From Lyngbya aestuarii BL J (lineage in GTDB: Bacteria; Cyanobacteriota; Cyanobacteriia; Cyanobacteriales; Microcoleaceae): a stretch of 64,000 bases of DNA. Of this stretch, positions 16,693 to 25,705 are shown one piece after another (positions within the stretch are counted from its first letter, which is position 1; each line of letters begins with the position of its first letter). Below the pieces are notes generated by a model. The model did no database searches and had not been told where the DNA came from. It saw nothing but the letters and a program-made list of their open reading frames with translations. Location of the stretch: the NCBI RefSeq assembly GCF_000478195.2, contig NZ_AUZM01000012.1:1-64000 (forward strand), read 5' to 3'. Both the position numbers and the translations under genes were made by a program.

Positions 16693-18087
16693 TTACAGTT
16701 GAGAAAAATGATGTTGAAGTAGACGATGAATAAACCGATAACGACGACCTACTTTCTGTAAAAGTAAGCGTTTAGTTGCTGTATCTAAAAACTGATTAGT
16801 TTGCCAAGGAAGATAACCTTTTAAAGACAAAAAGCTTCGTAAAACAAACTGTTTTATCCAGTCATTAATCGCAAATCGCTTATAGATAGCCGCCCAAATT
16901 ATACCTAAAATCATTCCGCCTAAAACCACCCAAATTGAACGAACAATTACCCCGATTGCAATGAAAGCCACAATTCCCCACCAAATCAACCCCGAAATAA
17001 ATTTAACCCCAATCTTATATTTTTTTTCTTGCTCAAAATCTTGTAACCAACTGGGGGAAATTTCTTGAATCGAAAACTCAGATTTATTTTCTTCTTCTAA
17101 ACGTTTTGCTAACCACTCCAAACCCTGCCTAACTGTTTCTAAATTTCGTTCTTCCCAGTTCTTTCTAGAGGTTGACTGTTCTCGGTGAGGTGCGATTTGA
17201 GATCTAATATAAGCATTAAATAAATATTGTCGTTGTTCTTTGAAAGTTTCTAAACGCTTCCAAGAAGAGATTAAAATTTCTTCATAGGCTAAAGTCATCA
17301 TACTCAGCAGTAGCGGTTTTTTCGCTAACTTCAATAAGCTTTCATCCTCAGCAATATTATTCCACAGTTCTCGGCTACGAGCATTCATCAAATAATCTCT
17401 AATTTGTTTTTTGGTGAGTGGACGCAGTAAAATTGCTCCATTGAGTTGTAAAACTGCTTCACAATGATGATAAACTTCTACACTGCTACAAACTACCAAA
17501 TGTAGAGGACAAACATCACTCGACAAAAATTCATTGAGTTTGAGAATACATTGATTGTGTTGATTGTTTCCCACTTCATCCAAACTATCTAATAGAGGTA
17601 AAATTTGTAAGTTTTCAAGCCAATCTTTACCGATCTCGGCGGGAATGTTATACTTAATCTTAAGTTGGTCAATAATCCAATTTTCAATTGATTGTTCACT
17701 ATCGGTCCAAGTTGCTAAATTTAATAATATCGGTACGGGTTCTCCATTATCCTTAATCGCCCGTTTTACCAAGACCTTCGCTAACCCCATTAATGTTGTT
17801 GTTTTTCCCGCCCCTGTTCCCCCGAGAATCAACAGCTTTCCCCCAATTCGATCAAAAACGGGGATAATTCCACAGTTGGAGGAGAGTCGAAAACTAGGAC
17901 GATTTCCCACCTTGGCTTCGATATCCCAAATTCGCCGCATTCGTAAGGGGGGAGTTTCCTGGGCTAACTGGGTTAAAACCGCTCTGTGAGGTGATTGTAG
18001 CCGAGATTGCTTGACTTCATTTTTCACCTGCTGAAGCAGTTGATAACGTTTCTGATAGGGCAATCGATGGGAATTGAATCGTAACAT
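16693..18087 (-). CDS. Short NACHT NTPase with membrane segments, 464 aa
   Basis: NACHT ATPase related to the 1105-residue protein but much shorter. Walker A is GGTGAGKTTT (about 89-98) and Walker B is LPLLDSLDE (about 163-171), followed by LKLAKKPLLLSMMTLAY. After the NTPase, residues about 360-412 hold two or three hydrophobic segments (FISGLIWWGIVAFIAIGVI and a following WVVLGGMILGIIWAAIY), then a short basic tail RYRFIHRLLQHHF. There is no repeat sensor domain. Such NACHT-membrane proteins are frequent in cyanobacteria and unassigned; a stress or defence signal acting at the membrane is an inference. It is isolated on its strand, convergent with petM. Confidence 0.8.
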   Translation of the reverse strand: MLRFNSHRLPYQKRYQLLQQVKNEVKQSRLQSPHRAVLTQLAQETPPLRMRRIWDIEAKVGNRPSFRLSSNCGIIPVFDRIGGKLLILGGTGAGKTTTLMGLAKVLVKRAIKDNGEPVPILLNLATWTDSEQSIENWIIDQLKIKYNIPAEIGKDWLENLQILPLLDSLDEVGNNQHNQCILKLNEFLSSDVCPLHLVVCSSVEVYHHCEAVLQLNGAILLRPLTKKQIRDYLMNARSRELWNNIAEDESLLKLAKKPLLLSMMTLAYEEILISSWKRLETFKEQRQYLFNAYIRSQIAPHREQSTSRKNWEERNLETVRQGLEWLAKRLEEENKSEFSIQEISPSWLQDFEQEKKYKIGVKFISGLIWWGIVAFIAIGVIVRSIWVVLGGMILGIIWAAIYKRFAINDWIKQFVLRSFLSLKGYLPWQTNQFLDTATKRLLLQKVGRRYRFIHRLLQHHFSQL

Positions 18088-18308
18088 AGAAGTATAAGAT
18101 AGTGGCGATCAATATAAAGCCAGCTCAAGTTTAATTGGATTTAATTTAAAATATACAGGGTAGACGATGATTTAAAATCTCAAGATCAAATTTTAAGAGA
18201 AAATCCTGAATTTTCAGGCGTAATCTCGAAACTCATAACACAGACTCAACAGCTTTTCAGACTAAATTGGTTCAATAAATTTTCCTGGAGAAACGAGGCT
18301 TATATAAG

Positions 18309-19058
18309 ATGTCCTTCAAACCTAGCCAGTTGATGATTGCAGGTGCAGCCGGACTCACGACAGCCGTGATTGTAGCTTATCTGACGGTATCGACCCATTC
18401 TTCTCAATCTCCTACCGCATCGACTTTAAACTCTGTGAGTCAACCCCAAACGACTCCTTCTCCCACCGCCGCAGCGCCCGCGAACCCTCCGATTTCCTCT
18501 CCTTCTTCACAAACAAACCCCGTCGTTATTCGACCCCCGGTCGAAAATTGTCGCATCAGTATGGCAGTGGTTGATGACCCGGAACCGCCTTTAAATGTTC
18601 GTTCCTCCCCAGAAGTTCAAGACGGTAATATTGTCGGTCAACTCGATAATGATACATTTATTTCTGTGGTGAATGAAGATCAAGGTTGGCTACAAATTAG
18701 TAGTCCAGTAGAAGGATGGGTTGCCAAAAATCGCACGAATAGTAGTTGTGCAAATGTAGAAACACCCATTAACTTTTTACAAGGGGGAAGTTCCGCTATT
18801 ATTCGAGGGGAAATTATCGGTGGAGGCAGCCATCGTTATACTCTCAATGCCGGATCGGGTCAAATTTTAACGGTGGAAAGTCGTCAACAAGTTTTTCCAC
18901 GGATTGTCACCCCAGATGGAGAACTTTTAGCCGGAGATCCCTATACTGAAAATCTGACTGAATGGACGGGTGAACTTCCCCAAACCGGAGAATATACCCT
19001 AGAACTTGATTCTAACTTTCGCGGATATGAATATGAATTTTTGGTGAAAGTTGAATAA
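18309..19058 (+). CDS. SH3-domain protein with N-terminal anchor, 249 aa
   Basis: Residues about 9-27 form a signal or anchor segment (LMIAGAAGLTTAVIVAYL), followed by a Ser/Thr/Pro-rich linker (about 30-78). A bacterial SH3-type domain follows (about 82-140: PPLNVRSSPEV, GQLDNDTFISVV, GWLQISSPVEGWV). The C-terminal 100 residues (IRGEIIGGGSHRYTLNAG... and GELPQTGEYTLELD) resemble a small extracellular beta-sandwich of the prepeptidase-C-terminal type. It is probably exported and cell-wall or polysaccharide binding. SH3b plus PPC-like layout is common in cyanobacteria; the ligand is unknown. Confidence 0.75.
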   Translation: MSFKPSQLMIAGAAGLTTAVIVAYLTVSTHSSQSPTASTLNSVSQPQTTPSPTAAAPANPPISSPSSQTNPVVIRPPVENCRISMAVVDDPEPPLNVRSSPEVQDGNIVGQLDNDTFISVVNEDQGWLQISSPVEGWVAKNRTNSSCANVETPINFLQGGSSAIIRGEIIGGGSHRYTLNAGSGQILTVESRQQVFPRIVTPDGELLAGDPYTENLTEWTGELPQTGEYTLELDSNFRGYEYEFLVKVE

Positions 19059-19184
19059 GCGGTAAAATCTTAAATAAAAATTCAGATGTAGAGACGTAGC
19101 ATCCAACCTATCTACAATAAATTAAAATTAAAGATATCCAAAATAGAGAAGTAGGCATCAACCGAGTTGCTAAACGGATTTGAT

Positions 19185-19811
19185 ATGAACAAGTTAATTT
19201 TTAATCCTCCTGCTTTGCTAGCAGAAATTCCCCCCGGATATCTCAATATCATGGGTTATGTTGATGAGTCTGAAGTCAATGGCCCCGGTTGTCGGGCGGT
19301 GATTTGGGTTCAAGGGTGTCAGCGAGAATGTGGGGGATGTTTCAATCCTCCTTCTTGGTCTTTTGAAGCCAATCAGTTGATCAAAGTTGAAGAATTAGCT
19401 GATAAAATTGTTAGTCATTCTTCTAATCAAGGTGTCACCTTTTCAGGCGGAGAACCCTTTTGGCAAGCCCCCGCTTTAACCCAATTGGCAAAACGTTTAA
19501 AAGCCAAGGGTTTAAATGTGATGTCATTTACGGGGTTTACCTTAGAAGAATTACACTCACCTCACGCCCCGGTCGGTTCTCAAGACTTGTTAGATGAATT
19601 AGATCTTTTAATTGATGGGCCGTTTGTCGAATCTTTAGCGATTCATTCACCGGAATCTTTAGTGTCTTCTCGCAATCAAAAAGTTAGGGTTTTTAATCCC
19701 GAATTTGCGGATAAACTGACTTGGGCCAGCGATCAAATTGAAATTCACGTTCTCAAAGATGGCCGGCGAATTGTGACTGGATTTTTGGGTCAGATGAATT
19801 TAGGAGAGTGA
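19185..19811 (+). CDS. Radical-SAM activating enzyme, NrdG/PFL-activase type
   Basis: Small radical SAM protein with the cluster motif CQRECGGC (CxxxCxxC) inside VIWVQGCQRECGGCFNPPS, then VTFSGGEPFWQ, the GGE motif that binds SAM, and MSFTGFTLEEL. This pattern is that of glycyl-radical-enzyme activases such as NrdG. No glycyl-radical enzyme gene is in the window, so its partner is elsewhere or it serves another role. The ORF starts at a TTG (19167), but the ATG at 19185 (MNKLIFNPP) is the better start, giving 208 residues. No clear Shine-Dalgarno sequence. Confidence 0.82.
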   Translation: MNKLIFNPPALLAEIPPGYLNIMGYVDESEVNGPGCRAVIWVQGCQRECGGCFNPPSWSFEANQLIKVEELADKIVSHSSNQGVTFSGGEPFWQAPALTQLAKRLKAKGLNVMSFTGFTLEELHSPHAPVGSQDLLDELDLLIDGPFVESLAIHSPESLVSSRNQKVRVFNPEFADKLTWASDQIEIHVLKDGRRIVTGFLGQMNLGE

Positions 19812-19831
19812 AATTTTAAATAATTTTAATG

Positions 19832-20557
19832 TTAAGGAACCTGATCGAGTTGTACATTGAGGAGGGAATATTGATTCCAATCGACTGCATCAAAATGCCA
19901 CCATTCGGTAATCAAAGAATCAAAGCCATATTGTTTCATTTTGTATTCCAATAAGTTGCTATTGCGGCGAACTTCTGGAGGATGAGAATAATAATCTCGG
20001 GCGGCTTTATCGGTAAAATCATCAAAATCAGTCGGCATTTTTAATTCCTCACCGGTGCGGAGATCCACTAACGTTAAATCAACCGCCGCCCCCCGATTAT
20101 GACGAGAACCTCTTGCGGGGTTAGCCACATAACGACCATCGGGTAAAATCTCCCACATTTGTTTCGTCACAGACCAAGGTCGATAACAATCAAAAACTTT
20201 GAGTCCTAAGCCCATTTCTTCTAAGTCTTGCTGGACGTTGGACAGAGATTGGGCAACATCAGCCCGCAGCAAACACCGAGGAACAGAATAGAGTTTTCGT
20301 TGTAAAAAATTGTTAGTCGTGGCGTAACGAATATCTAGTTTAATATTCGGATTAATCTCCTGAATATCAATAAGCTTTTCTCCATCTTGAACTTGAGAAT
20401 AGACTTGAATTGAAGGAGAATTAGACGAAGTTTGTGCCATTTCTACCGCCATTGCGGGTTCATAATTCACCTGAAGTTCAGTCGGAGGAACTGTCGTGAG
20501 ATGACATCCAACGACCGAGAGTAATACCGTAAAAAATAAGAAAAATTTTCGAGTCAT
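19832..20557 (-). CDS. ddpX: D-alanyl-D-alanine dipeptidase (VanX/DdpX type), lipoprotein
   Basis: M15D-family zinc peptidase that cleaves D-Ala-D-Ala. The N-terminal signal ends in a lipobox VVGC, predicting lipoprotein export. The zinc site is visible as SRHNRGAAVDLTL (His and Asp ligands) and EWWHFDAVDW (catalytic Glu and third His). The DCYRPW block (substrate Arg) also fits. Length of 241 with the signal is normal for the family. It probably recycles peptidoglycan dipeptide; no vancomycin-resistance operon is present, so resistance is not implied. It is convergent with the radical-SAM gene. Confidence 0.87.
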   Translation of the reverse strand: MTRKFFLFFTVLLSVVGCHLTTVPPTELQVNYEPAMAVEMAQTSSNSPSIQVYSQVQDGEKLIDIQEINPNIKLDIRYATTNNFLQRKLYSVPRCLLRADVAQSLSNVQQDLEEMGLGLKVFDCYRPWSVTKQMWEILPDGRYVANPARGSRHNRGAAVDLTLVDLRTGEELKMPTDFDDFTDKAARDYYSHPPEVRRNSNLLEYKMKQYGFDSLITEWWHFDAVDWNQYSLLNVQLDQVP

Positions 20558-20683
20558 GTTCTCAGTCTTAGAACTCGATAAAAGTTTAAATCAAATTAGC
20601 GAACAGGGGTCAGACGAAAGACCGGGAACTTAAAACCGCAGTTTACTTTCAAACCTAGCCGAACTAACCCCACCTATTCTGTA

Positions 20684-21979
20684 TCAAATGCCTAAGCGTT
20701 GATACACTTGGTCTAAATGCCTCAAATGATATTGAGGATCAAAACACGCTTCAATTTCTGAGGTTGAAAGCTTAGTCGTTACCCGTTCATCTTTGATAAT
20801 CAAATCGTGAAAATTTCCTCCCGGTTTGTTCCAAGCTTCATGGGCGCAAGACTGGACAATACTGTAAGCTTCTTCACGACCTAACCCCTTTTCAACTAAT
20901 GCCAACAAAACACGCTGACTAAACACAACACCTCCATAGAGATTCATGTTGCGCTTCATATTTTCAGGATAAACTAACAGGTTTTTGACTAAATCTGTCG
21001 TTTCCACTAACATAAAATGGGCAACAGTGGAGGAATCGGGTAAAATCATCCGTTCTACAGAACTATGAGAAATATCCCGTTCATGCCACAACGCTACATT
21101 TTCCAAAGCTACAACGGCATGACCTCGTAAAATTCGCGCCAATCCGGTTAACCGTTCACTGCGGATTGGGTTGCGTTTGTGAGGCATTGCTGAAGATCCT
21201 TTTTGACCTTTAGAAAAGAATTCTTCGACTTCTAAAACATCAGTCCGTTGTAGGTTACGAATTTCTACCGCAAATCGTTCGATAGATGCGCCCAATAATG
21301 CTAAAGTTTGGGAATATTCGGCATGGCGATCTCTCGAAATCACCTGAGTCGAAGCGGTATCGGGTTGGAGTCCTAAATTTTGACAGGCTTGAGCTTCTAC
21401 ACGCGGATCAATATTGGCATAAGTTCCTACCGCCCCGGAGATTTTACCCACGGCGATACTGTCACGCAAACGCACTAAACGTTCTCGGTTACGACAGACT
21501 TCAGCTAACCATCCGGCGAGTTTGAAGCCAAAGGTAATGGGTTCGGCGTGAATTCCATGCGATCGCCCCACCATCACAGTATTGCGGTGTTGTTGGGCTT
21601 GATAACGCAGGGCTTGACTCAAACATTCCACCCGTTCTAAAAGCAGATCGGTACTGGCGACTAATTGTAAGGCTAAAGCGGTATCCAAGACATCGGAACT
21701 GGTTAACCCCAGGTGAATATAACGTCCGGCGTCGCCCACATATTCGTTAACGTTAGTGAGAAAAGCAATCACATCATGGCGGACTTCGGCTTCTATTTCT
21801 TGGACTCGTTTGAGATCAAAATTGGCTTTGGCTTTGATCTGTTCGACGGCTTCGCGGGGAATGTATCCGAGTTCGGCTTGGGCTTCACAGACGGCGATTT
21901 CCACCTGAAGCCAAGTTTTCAGTTTATATTCATCTGTCCAAAGATTGCCCATTTCAGGCAGTGTGTATCGTTCAATCAT
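20684..21979 (-). CDS. purB: Adenylosuccinate lyase
   Basis: Purine biosynthesis enzyme that cleaves SAICAR to AICAR and adenylosuccinate to AMP. The fumarase/aspartase signature GSSAMPHKRNP is complete, the catalytic His region is in TVMVGRSHGIHAEPITFGFK, and the N-terminal ERYTLPEMGNLW opening is standard. The 431-residue length is normal. It has its own start with a 394-base noncoding region upstream, shared with the divergent bestrophin gene. Confidence 0.95.
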   Translation of the reverse strand: MIERYTLPEMGNLWTDEYKLKTWLQVEIAVCEAQAELGYIPREAVEQIKAKANFDLKRVQEIEAEVRHDVIAFLTNVNEYVGDAGRYIHLGLTSSDVLDTALALQLVASTDLLLERVECLSQALRYQAQQHRNTVMVGRSHGIHAEPITFGFKLAGWLAEVCRNRERLVRLRDSIAVGKISGAVGTYANIDPRVEAQACQNLGLQPDTASTQVISRDRHAEYSQTLALLGASIERFAVEIRNLQRTDVLEVEEFFSKGQKGSSAMPHKRNPIRSERLTGLARILRGHAVVALENVALWHERDISHSSVERMILPDSSTVAHFMLVETTDLVKNLLVYPENMKRNMNLYGGVVFSQRVLLALVEKGLGREEAYSIVQSCAHEAWNKPGGNFHDLIIKDERVTTKLSTSEIEACFDPQYHLRHLDQVYQRLGI

Positions 21980-22373
21980 CTTGATTTTTTTGAATTTGAC
22001 CTAATTTTTAGGGATTCAGTCACTCTACAAGTGCCGCGGCGCAAATAACACGTTGGGTATTTGCAAGCATAACCGTTTTATTGTAGCGGTCAGTGGCAAT
22101 TTGAGCGATTGTCAATGGAGATTCAATGTCATTTTACCCGTTGATCTTCTTGGATGTATTTTCAACGCTGATATTGTCCCTGGAAACTTGACGAAAGAAT
22201 TCGAGTCTTTGTCTAATATTTTTGATTTTTGTAAATCTGTGATTGATCCAGTTATATTTTTATTAAAATTAAATCAAACTCGCATCAAATGATACAGCAT
22301 CCAATTTTTTATATTTTATACTTGAGCTAGAATCTTATCTATAGTTACTTGTCTCAATAGAGAAAATATCAAT
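21980..22373. other. Intergenic region, purB to bestrophin; nothing assigned
   Basis: 394 bases between divergent starts. AT-rich, with no recognised RNA gene, repeat or protein. A 79-codon open frame at 22053-22292 on the + strand has no recognisable family and low-complexity codon use, so it is not called. The promoters of purB and the bestrophin gene must lie here. Confidence 0.6.
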
Positions 22374-23396
22374 GTGTTGTTCAATATTAATCAATTGAAT
22401 TGGTTTTGGCAAACCCTGACCTCAGAAAGCCAGATTTTTAGGGCAATTTTACCGCGAACAATCCTGTTTGCAAGTTTGGCAATGGGTGTCGCTTTTTTTC
22501 ATCAATTTAAACCCATATTAGAATTAAATGTCGTGGGTAGTTTAACGACAAATGTGGCTTGTAACTTGGTGTTAGGACTATTATTAGTTTTTCGGACGAA
22601 TGCGGCTTATGAACGGTTTTGTCAGGGTCGTCAAGCTTGGGGGATTTTAACGGTTGAAATTCGCAACTTATCCCGAGAAATTCAGATCACAATTTGGGAG
22701 ACGGATGAAGAATATCCCTCTAAAAAAACGACTTTATTAAAACTCCTCGTTGGGTTTGCAATTGCCACAAAACTCCATCTCAAACAACAAAAAATTACCA
22801 CCGAGTTAGATGAATGGCTTTCACCCCAAATCTTAGATCAATGTCGTCAAGCTAAAAATCCACCTCTGCAAATTTCATTATGGATTAGAAATGATCTCCA
22901 ACAAATTACCCAACATCAAACCGTTACACCTGTAGAACAAATGATCATGCTGAATCAACTGAATCGGTTGATTGAAGGGTTGACTTGTTGTGAACGAATT
23001 CTCACCACCCCGACTCCTCCTGCTTATGTCAATTTTTTGAGAAAATTAATTATGATTTACTGTTGTTTATTACCCTTTAGTTTGATTGATCAATTAAACT
23101 GGTGGGTAGGATTTGCAGTCGCGGTAATTGCTTCGGTTTTACTGGGGGTTGATGAAATTGGCAGTCAAATGGATAGTCCTTTTGGAAATGATTCCACGGA
23201 TCTCCCTTTAGATGAAATTTGTGGTAGAATTATGAAAGGAGTAGAAAGTACAATTTCTTTTGTTTCAGAGAATCAAACTTCAACGGAGACGAATAGTTCT
23301 GATTTTGTGGAGACGGCTTTAAGAACACATTTTAACCCCAATCCGAATCCGACTCCATCGACTCCTTTTAATTCATCACAGATCGATTTCCCATAA
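22374..23396 (+). CDS. Bestrophin-family membrane channel
   Basis: Bestrophin-like anion channel, 340 residues. The family core is clear: LVFRTNAAYERFCQGRQAWG early in the second membrane region, then further hydrophobic segments (IYCCLLPFSLIDQLNW and WVGFAVAVIASVLLGVDEIG). The late DSPFGNDSTDLPLDEIC block matches the conserved calcium-clasp-type segment of bestrophins. In cyanobacteria related proteins are proposed to move bicarbonate or chloride across thylakoid membranes. The start is GTG at 22374 and no in-frame upstream ATG is nearby. Its 3' end overlaps the convergent ppgK by 21 bases. Confidence 0.85.
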   Translation: MLFNINQLNWFWQTLTSESQIFRAILPRTILFASLAMGVAFFHQFKPILELNVVGSLTTNVACNLVLGLLLVFRTNAAYERFCQGRQAWGILTVEIRNLSREIQITIWETDEEYPSKKTTLLKLLVGFAIATKLHLKQQKITTELDEWLSPQILDQCRQAKNPPLQISLWIRNDLQQITQHQTVTPVEQMIMLNQLNRLIEGLTCCERILTTPTPPAYVNFLRKLIMIYCCLLPFSLIDQLNWWVGFAVAVIASVLLGVDEIGSQMDSPFGNDSTDLPLDEICGRIMKGVESTISFVSENQTSTETNSSDFVETALRTHFNPNPNPTPSTPFNSSQIDFP

Positions 23397-24092
23397 ACGA
23401 ATGCCGCCTAAAATTCCGGTAATATTGGGAACAACTTCAATAAAATTAGGCAACTCAAATTTAACTTTTTTCGTGTTGCCCCCTCCTAAATAAATTCGGT
23501 CACAATTTAACACTCGTTTAAGCGTTTTTAAGGCTTTTTCTAGGCGACGGTTCCATTTTTTTGAACCAATTTTATCTAAGGTTGCATGACTGAGTTGTTC
23601 TTCGTAGGTTTCTCCTTTCCGAAACGGATGATGTCCGCCTTCTAAATTCGGAACAAGCTGACCATTTAAAAATAAAGCGGTACCAATTCCAGTTCCTAAA
23701 GTCAGAACTAATTCGACACCTTGACCAGAAATTGCACCCAGTCCTTGAATATCGGCATCATTAGCAACTCGCACCGGTTTTCCAAACTGTTGAGAGAGGG
23801 TTTGGGCGAAGTTTAATTCTTCCCAGTCTGGATGTAAATTCACTGCTGTTTTTGTGACTCCTCGGACAACAACCCCCGGAAAACCCACGGAAACTCGGTC
23901 AAATTCTCCCTGTTTATGGGCTAATTCACTTAGAGTGGCGATCACTAATTTGGGTGTTGCGGGTTGAGGTGTTTCGACTCGAACTCGTTCGGTTATCGGT
24001 TCACCTGCGAGGTTCAACACCATCATTTTAATACCACTTCCCCCAATATCAATTGCTAAAGTTTGGGGAGATTCAGGATTAGATTCAAGCAT
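23376..24092 (-). CDS. ppgK: Polyphosphate glucokinase (ROK family)
   Basis: Phosphorylates glucose using polyphosphate or ATP. Visible motifs: AIDIGGSGIKMMVL (phosphate-binding), VSVGFPGVV, NDADIQGLG, LTLGTGIGTALF and EGGHHPFRKGETYEE, which is typical of the PpgK subgroup. It ends RIYLGGGNTKKV and a glycine-rich ITGILGGIRLW. The 238-residue length is normal. It provides glucose 6-phosphate and links polyphosphate stores to glycolysis. The last 21 bases overlap the bestrophin 3' end on the other strand. Confidence 0.9.
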   Translation of the reverse strand: MLESNPESPQTLAIDIGGSGIKMMVLNLAGEPITERVRVETPQPATPKLVIATLSELAHKQGEFDRVSVGFPGVVVRGVTKTAVNLHPDWEELNFAQTLSQQFGKPVRVANDADIQGLGAISGQGVELVLTLGTGIGTALFLNGQLVPNLEGGHHPFRKGETYEEQLSHATLDKIGSKKWNRRLEKALKTLKRVLNCDRIYLGGGNTKKVKFELPNFIEVVPNITGILGGIRLWEIDL

Positions 24093-24158
24093 TTAAGTAT
24101 GACTGAAATCAGATTTTATTCTTAATTTTACAATAGATTTTATTAGAAACATCTAAAA

Positions 24159-24797
24159 TCAATCTAAATTAAGTTTAATCGCTTGCCAAATTTCTGGTAA
24201 AACATTCCCTAAAGTATGATCGCTCTCCACTTCTATCAGTTTCACCCAAGGACGTGAGGCACTGTAGTGACGACTGGCTTGGACCGGGATAATTTCATCC
24301 TGTCTTCCATGTACAATTAATGTGGGCAGAGAACGATTTAACTGAGCATCAGAGTATTGAGAGAGGTCTTCTATGAAGTGATAGTTTAAAGGAACATCCC
24401 GTTGTTCACCGTGATGATAAACAGATAAATCTCGTTCAATTTGCCATTGTTGTAGCTTTTCATTGCCGAGAAGCGGTAACACATGAGTGAGAAAATCAAA
24501 GGCAGGTGCAAGCAAAAATAACTGTTCAACTGAGGGATTTCGTTGTGCTAACCAAGTCGCTGTTAATCCGCCAAAACTCGAACCAATAATTACTTTTTTT
24601 TGCTCAGATTTAAGATTATATTCCGTTTCGATTTGGTGGAGTTGTCGAGTTAGAGTAAGATTATAGAAATCCCCCTGATTCAAATTGGGAATTTGTAAGT
24701 TAATCTGTTGTTCTCGAAAGCGATCGCGCAAAAAATCGGCTTTGGCTGATTTTGGACTAGAAGCAAACCCATGTAAATAAATATAAGATTTATCCAT
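24159..24797 (-). CDS. YqiA/UPF0227-like alpha/beta-hydrolase
   Basis: Serine esterase fold with a YIYLHGFASSPKSAKADFL opening, the nucleophile elbow GSSFGGLTA, IVHGRQDEIIP (acid) and SDHTLGN (His), so the triad is complete. The short 212-residue form with HGFASSP is typical of the YqiA/UPF0227 family. The frame is open to 24860, but the ATG at 24797 is the family start. It overlaps the stop of the upstream nuclease-like gene (24790-24792) by eight bases, which suggests translational coupling. Confidence 0.82.
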   Translation of the reverse strand: MDKSYIYLHGFASSPKSAKADFLRDRFREQQINLQIPNLNQGDFYNLTLTRQLHQIETEYNLKSEQKKVIIGSSFGGLTATWLAQRNPSVEQLFLLAPAFDFLTHVLPLLGNEKLQQWQIERDLSVYHHGEQRDVPLNYHFIEDLSQYSDAQLNRSLPTLIVHGRQDEIIPVQASRHYSASRPWVKLIEVESDHTLGNVLPEIWQAIKLNLD

Positions 24798-25566
24798 TAA
24801 ACTGAGCAATAACAGGAAAATGATCAGACGGCCAAACGTGATCAATTTGAGTACGATCAACGCTCACTTGATGCAAGTTTAAACGGCTATCATAATAAAT
24901 AGTATCGACCGCCGCAAACCCTTTTCCGGTAAATTCGTGATAGGTCATTTGCTCGTCTAAGTCGATAGAGGCGAGTGCATCACGTAACACAACCCCATTT
25001 GTGAGGGGTTTTAACAGGGTTTTACGGGGAAAACTGTCGGGTTCGGCGTTAAAATCACCTGTGACAATAAACCGATATTCATCGGCGTTGAATTGGCTTA
25101 AGCGATCGCTAATTAACTGAGCGCTCAACTCTCTAGCCCGTGGACTATGATAGTCGAAATGGGTATTAAAAATAATAATCGGTTTGTCTTGACCCACTCC
25201 CTCAAAAACTCCCCAACTCACCATCCGAGGAACAGGATTTTCCCACTCCCTCGTTACGCTTCCGACTAATTTGGGAGTCTGACTCAGCCAAAACTCTCCG
25301 GTTTTGAGACAACGCCATCGCTGCTGATGATAGAAAATTGCACAATATTCACTCAAACCGTTTCCCAACCGATCAACCCCGACACTTTGATAGTCGTTGA
25401 GACGTCGATGGAGATCCAGTAACTGATGTGCTTTTCCTTCTTGAGTCCCGATCAAATCTGCACCAGATTGAGCTATCAGTTGAGCGATGATCCCTCGCCG
25501 CCAAACCCAGGCGCTGTTACCCGGATCGGGCTTATCAAAACGAACGTTAAATGTAACAATTTTCAT
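24790..25566 (-). CDS. Endonuclease/exonuclease/phosphatase family protein
   Basis: DNase-I-like phosphodiesterase fold, 258 residues. MKIVTFNVRFDKPDP (N-terminal Asn), TQEGKAHQLLDL (Glu, metal), the IFNTHFDYHS block, VTGDFNAEPDS (catalytic Asp/Asn) and HVWPSDHFPVIAQF (terminal Asp-His pair) cover all the conserved sites. The substrate could be DNA, a phospholipid or an inositol phosphate; the motif set does not say which. The ATG at 25566 starts exactly at the first strand, so the 8-residue extension to 25590 is dropped. It overlaps the YqiA-like gene and is likely co-transcribed with it. Confidence 0.85.
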   Translation of the reverse strand: MKIVTFNVRFDKPDPGNSAWVWRRGIIAQLIAQSGADLIGTQEGKAHQLLDLHRRLNDYQSVGVDRLGNGLSEYCAIFYHQQRWRCLKTGEFWLSQTPKLVGSVTREWENPVPRMVSWGVFEGVGQDKPIIIFNTHFDYHSPRARELSAQLISDRLSQFNADEYRFIVTGDFNAEPDSFPRKTLLKPLTNGVVLRDALASIDLDEQMTYHEFTGKGFAAVDTIYYDSRLNLHQVSVDRTQIDHVWPSDHFPVIAQFNG

Positions 25567-25705
25567 ATCAACACCGAAAAAGCTGAACATCAGAGCGTTA
25601 TTCGTATCATATTCATTAATGAGTCAAGACACTCATTTAAAATGTCTTAATTTCCAATAACTTTGTCTTCCGAGTCAGCTTTTTACAGGAAAGAAATTCT
25701 AGACC

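Noticed and set aside
19080-19118. GTAGAGACG...TCTACA short inverted repeat before the radical-SAM gene
   Set aside because: Resembles a common cyanobacterial dispersed repeat, but the arms match only six bases, too few to call.
22053-22292. 79-codon open frame upstream of the bestrophin gene
   Set aside because: No family resemblance, no ribosome-binding sequence, and composition like the surrounding noncoding DNA.
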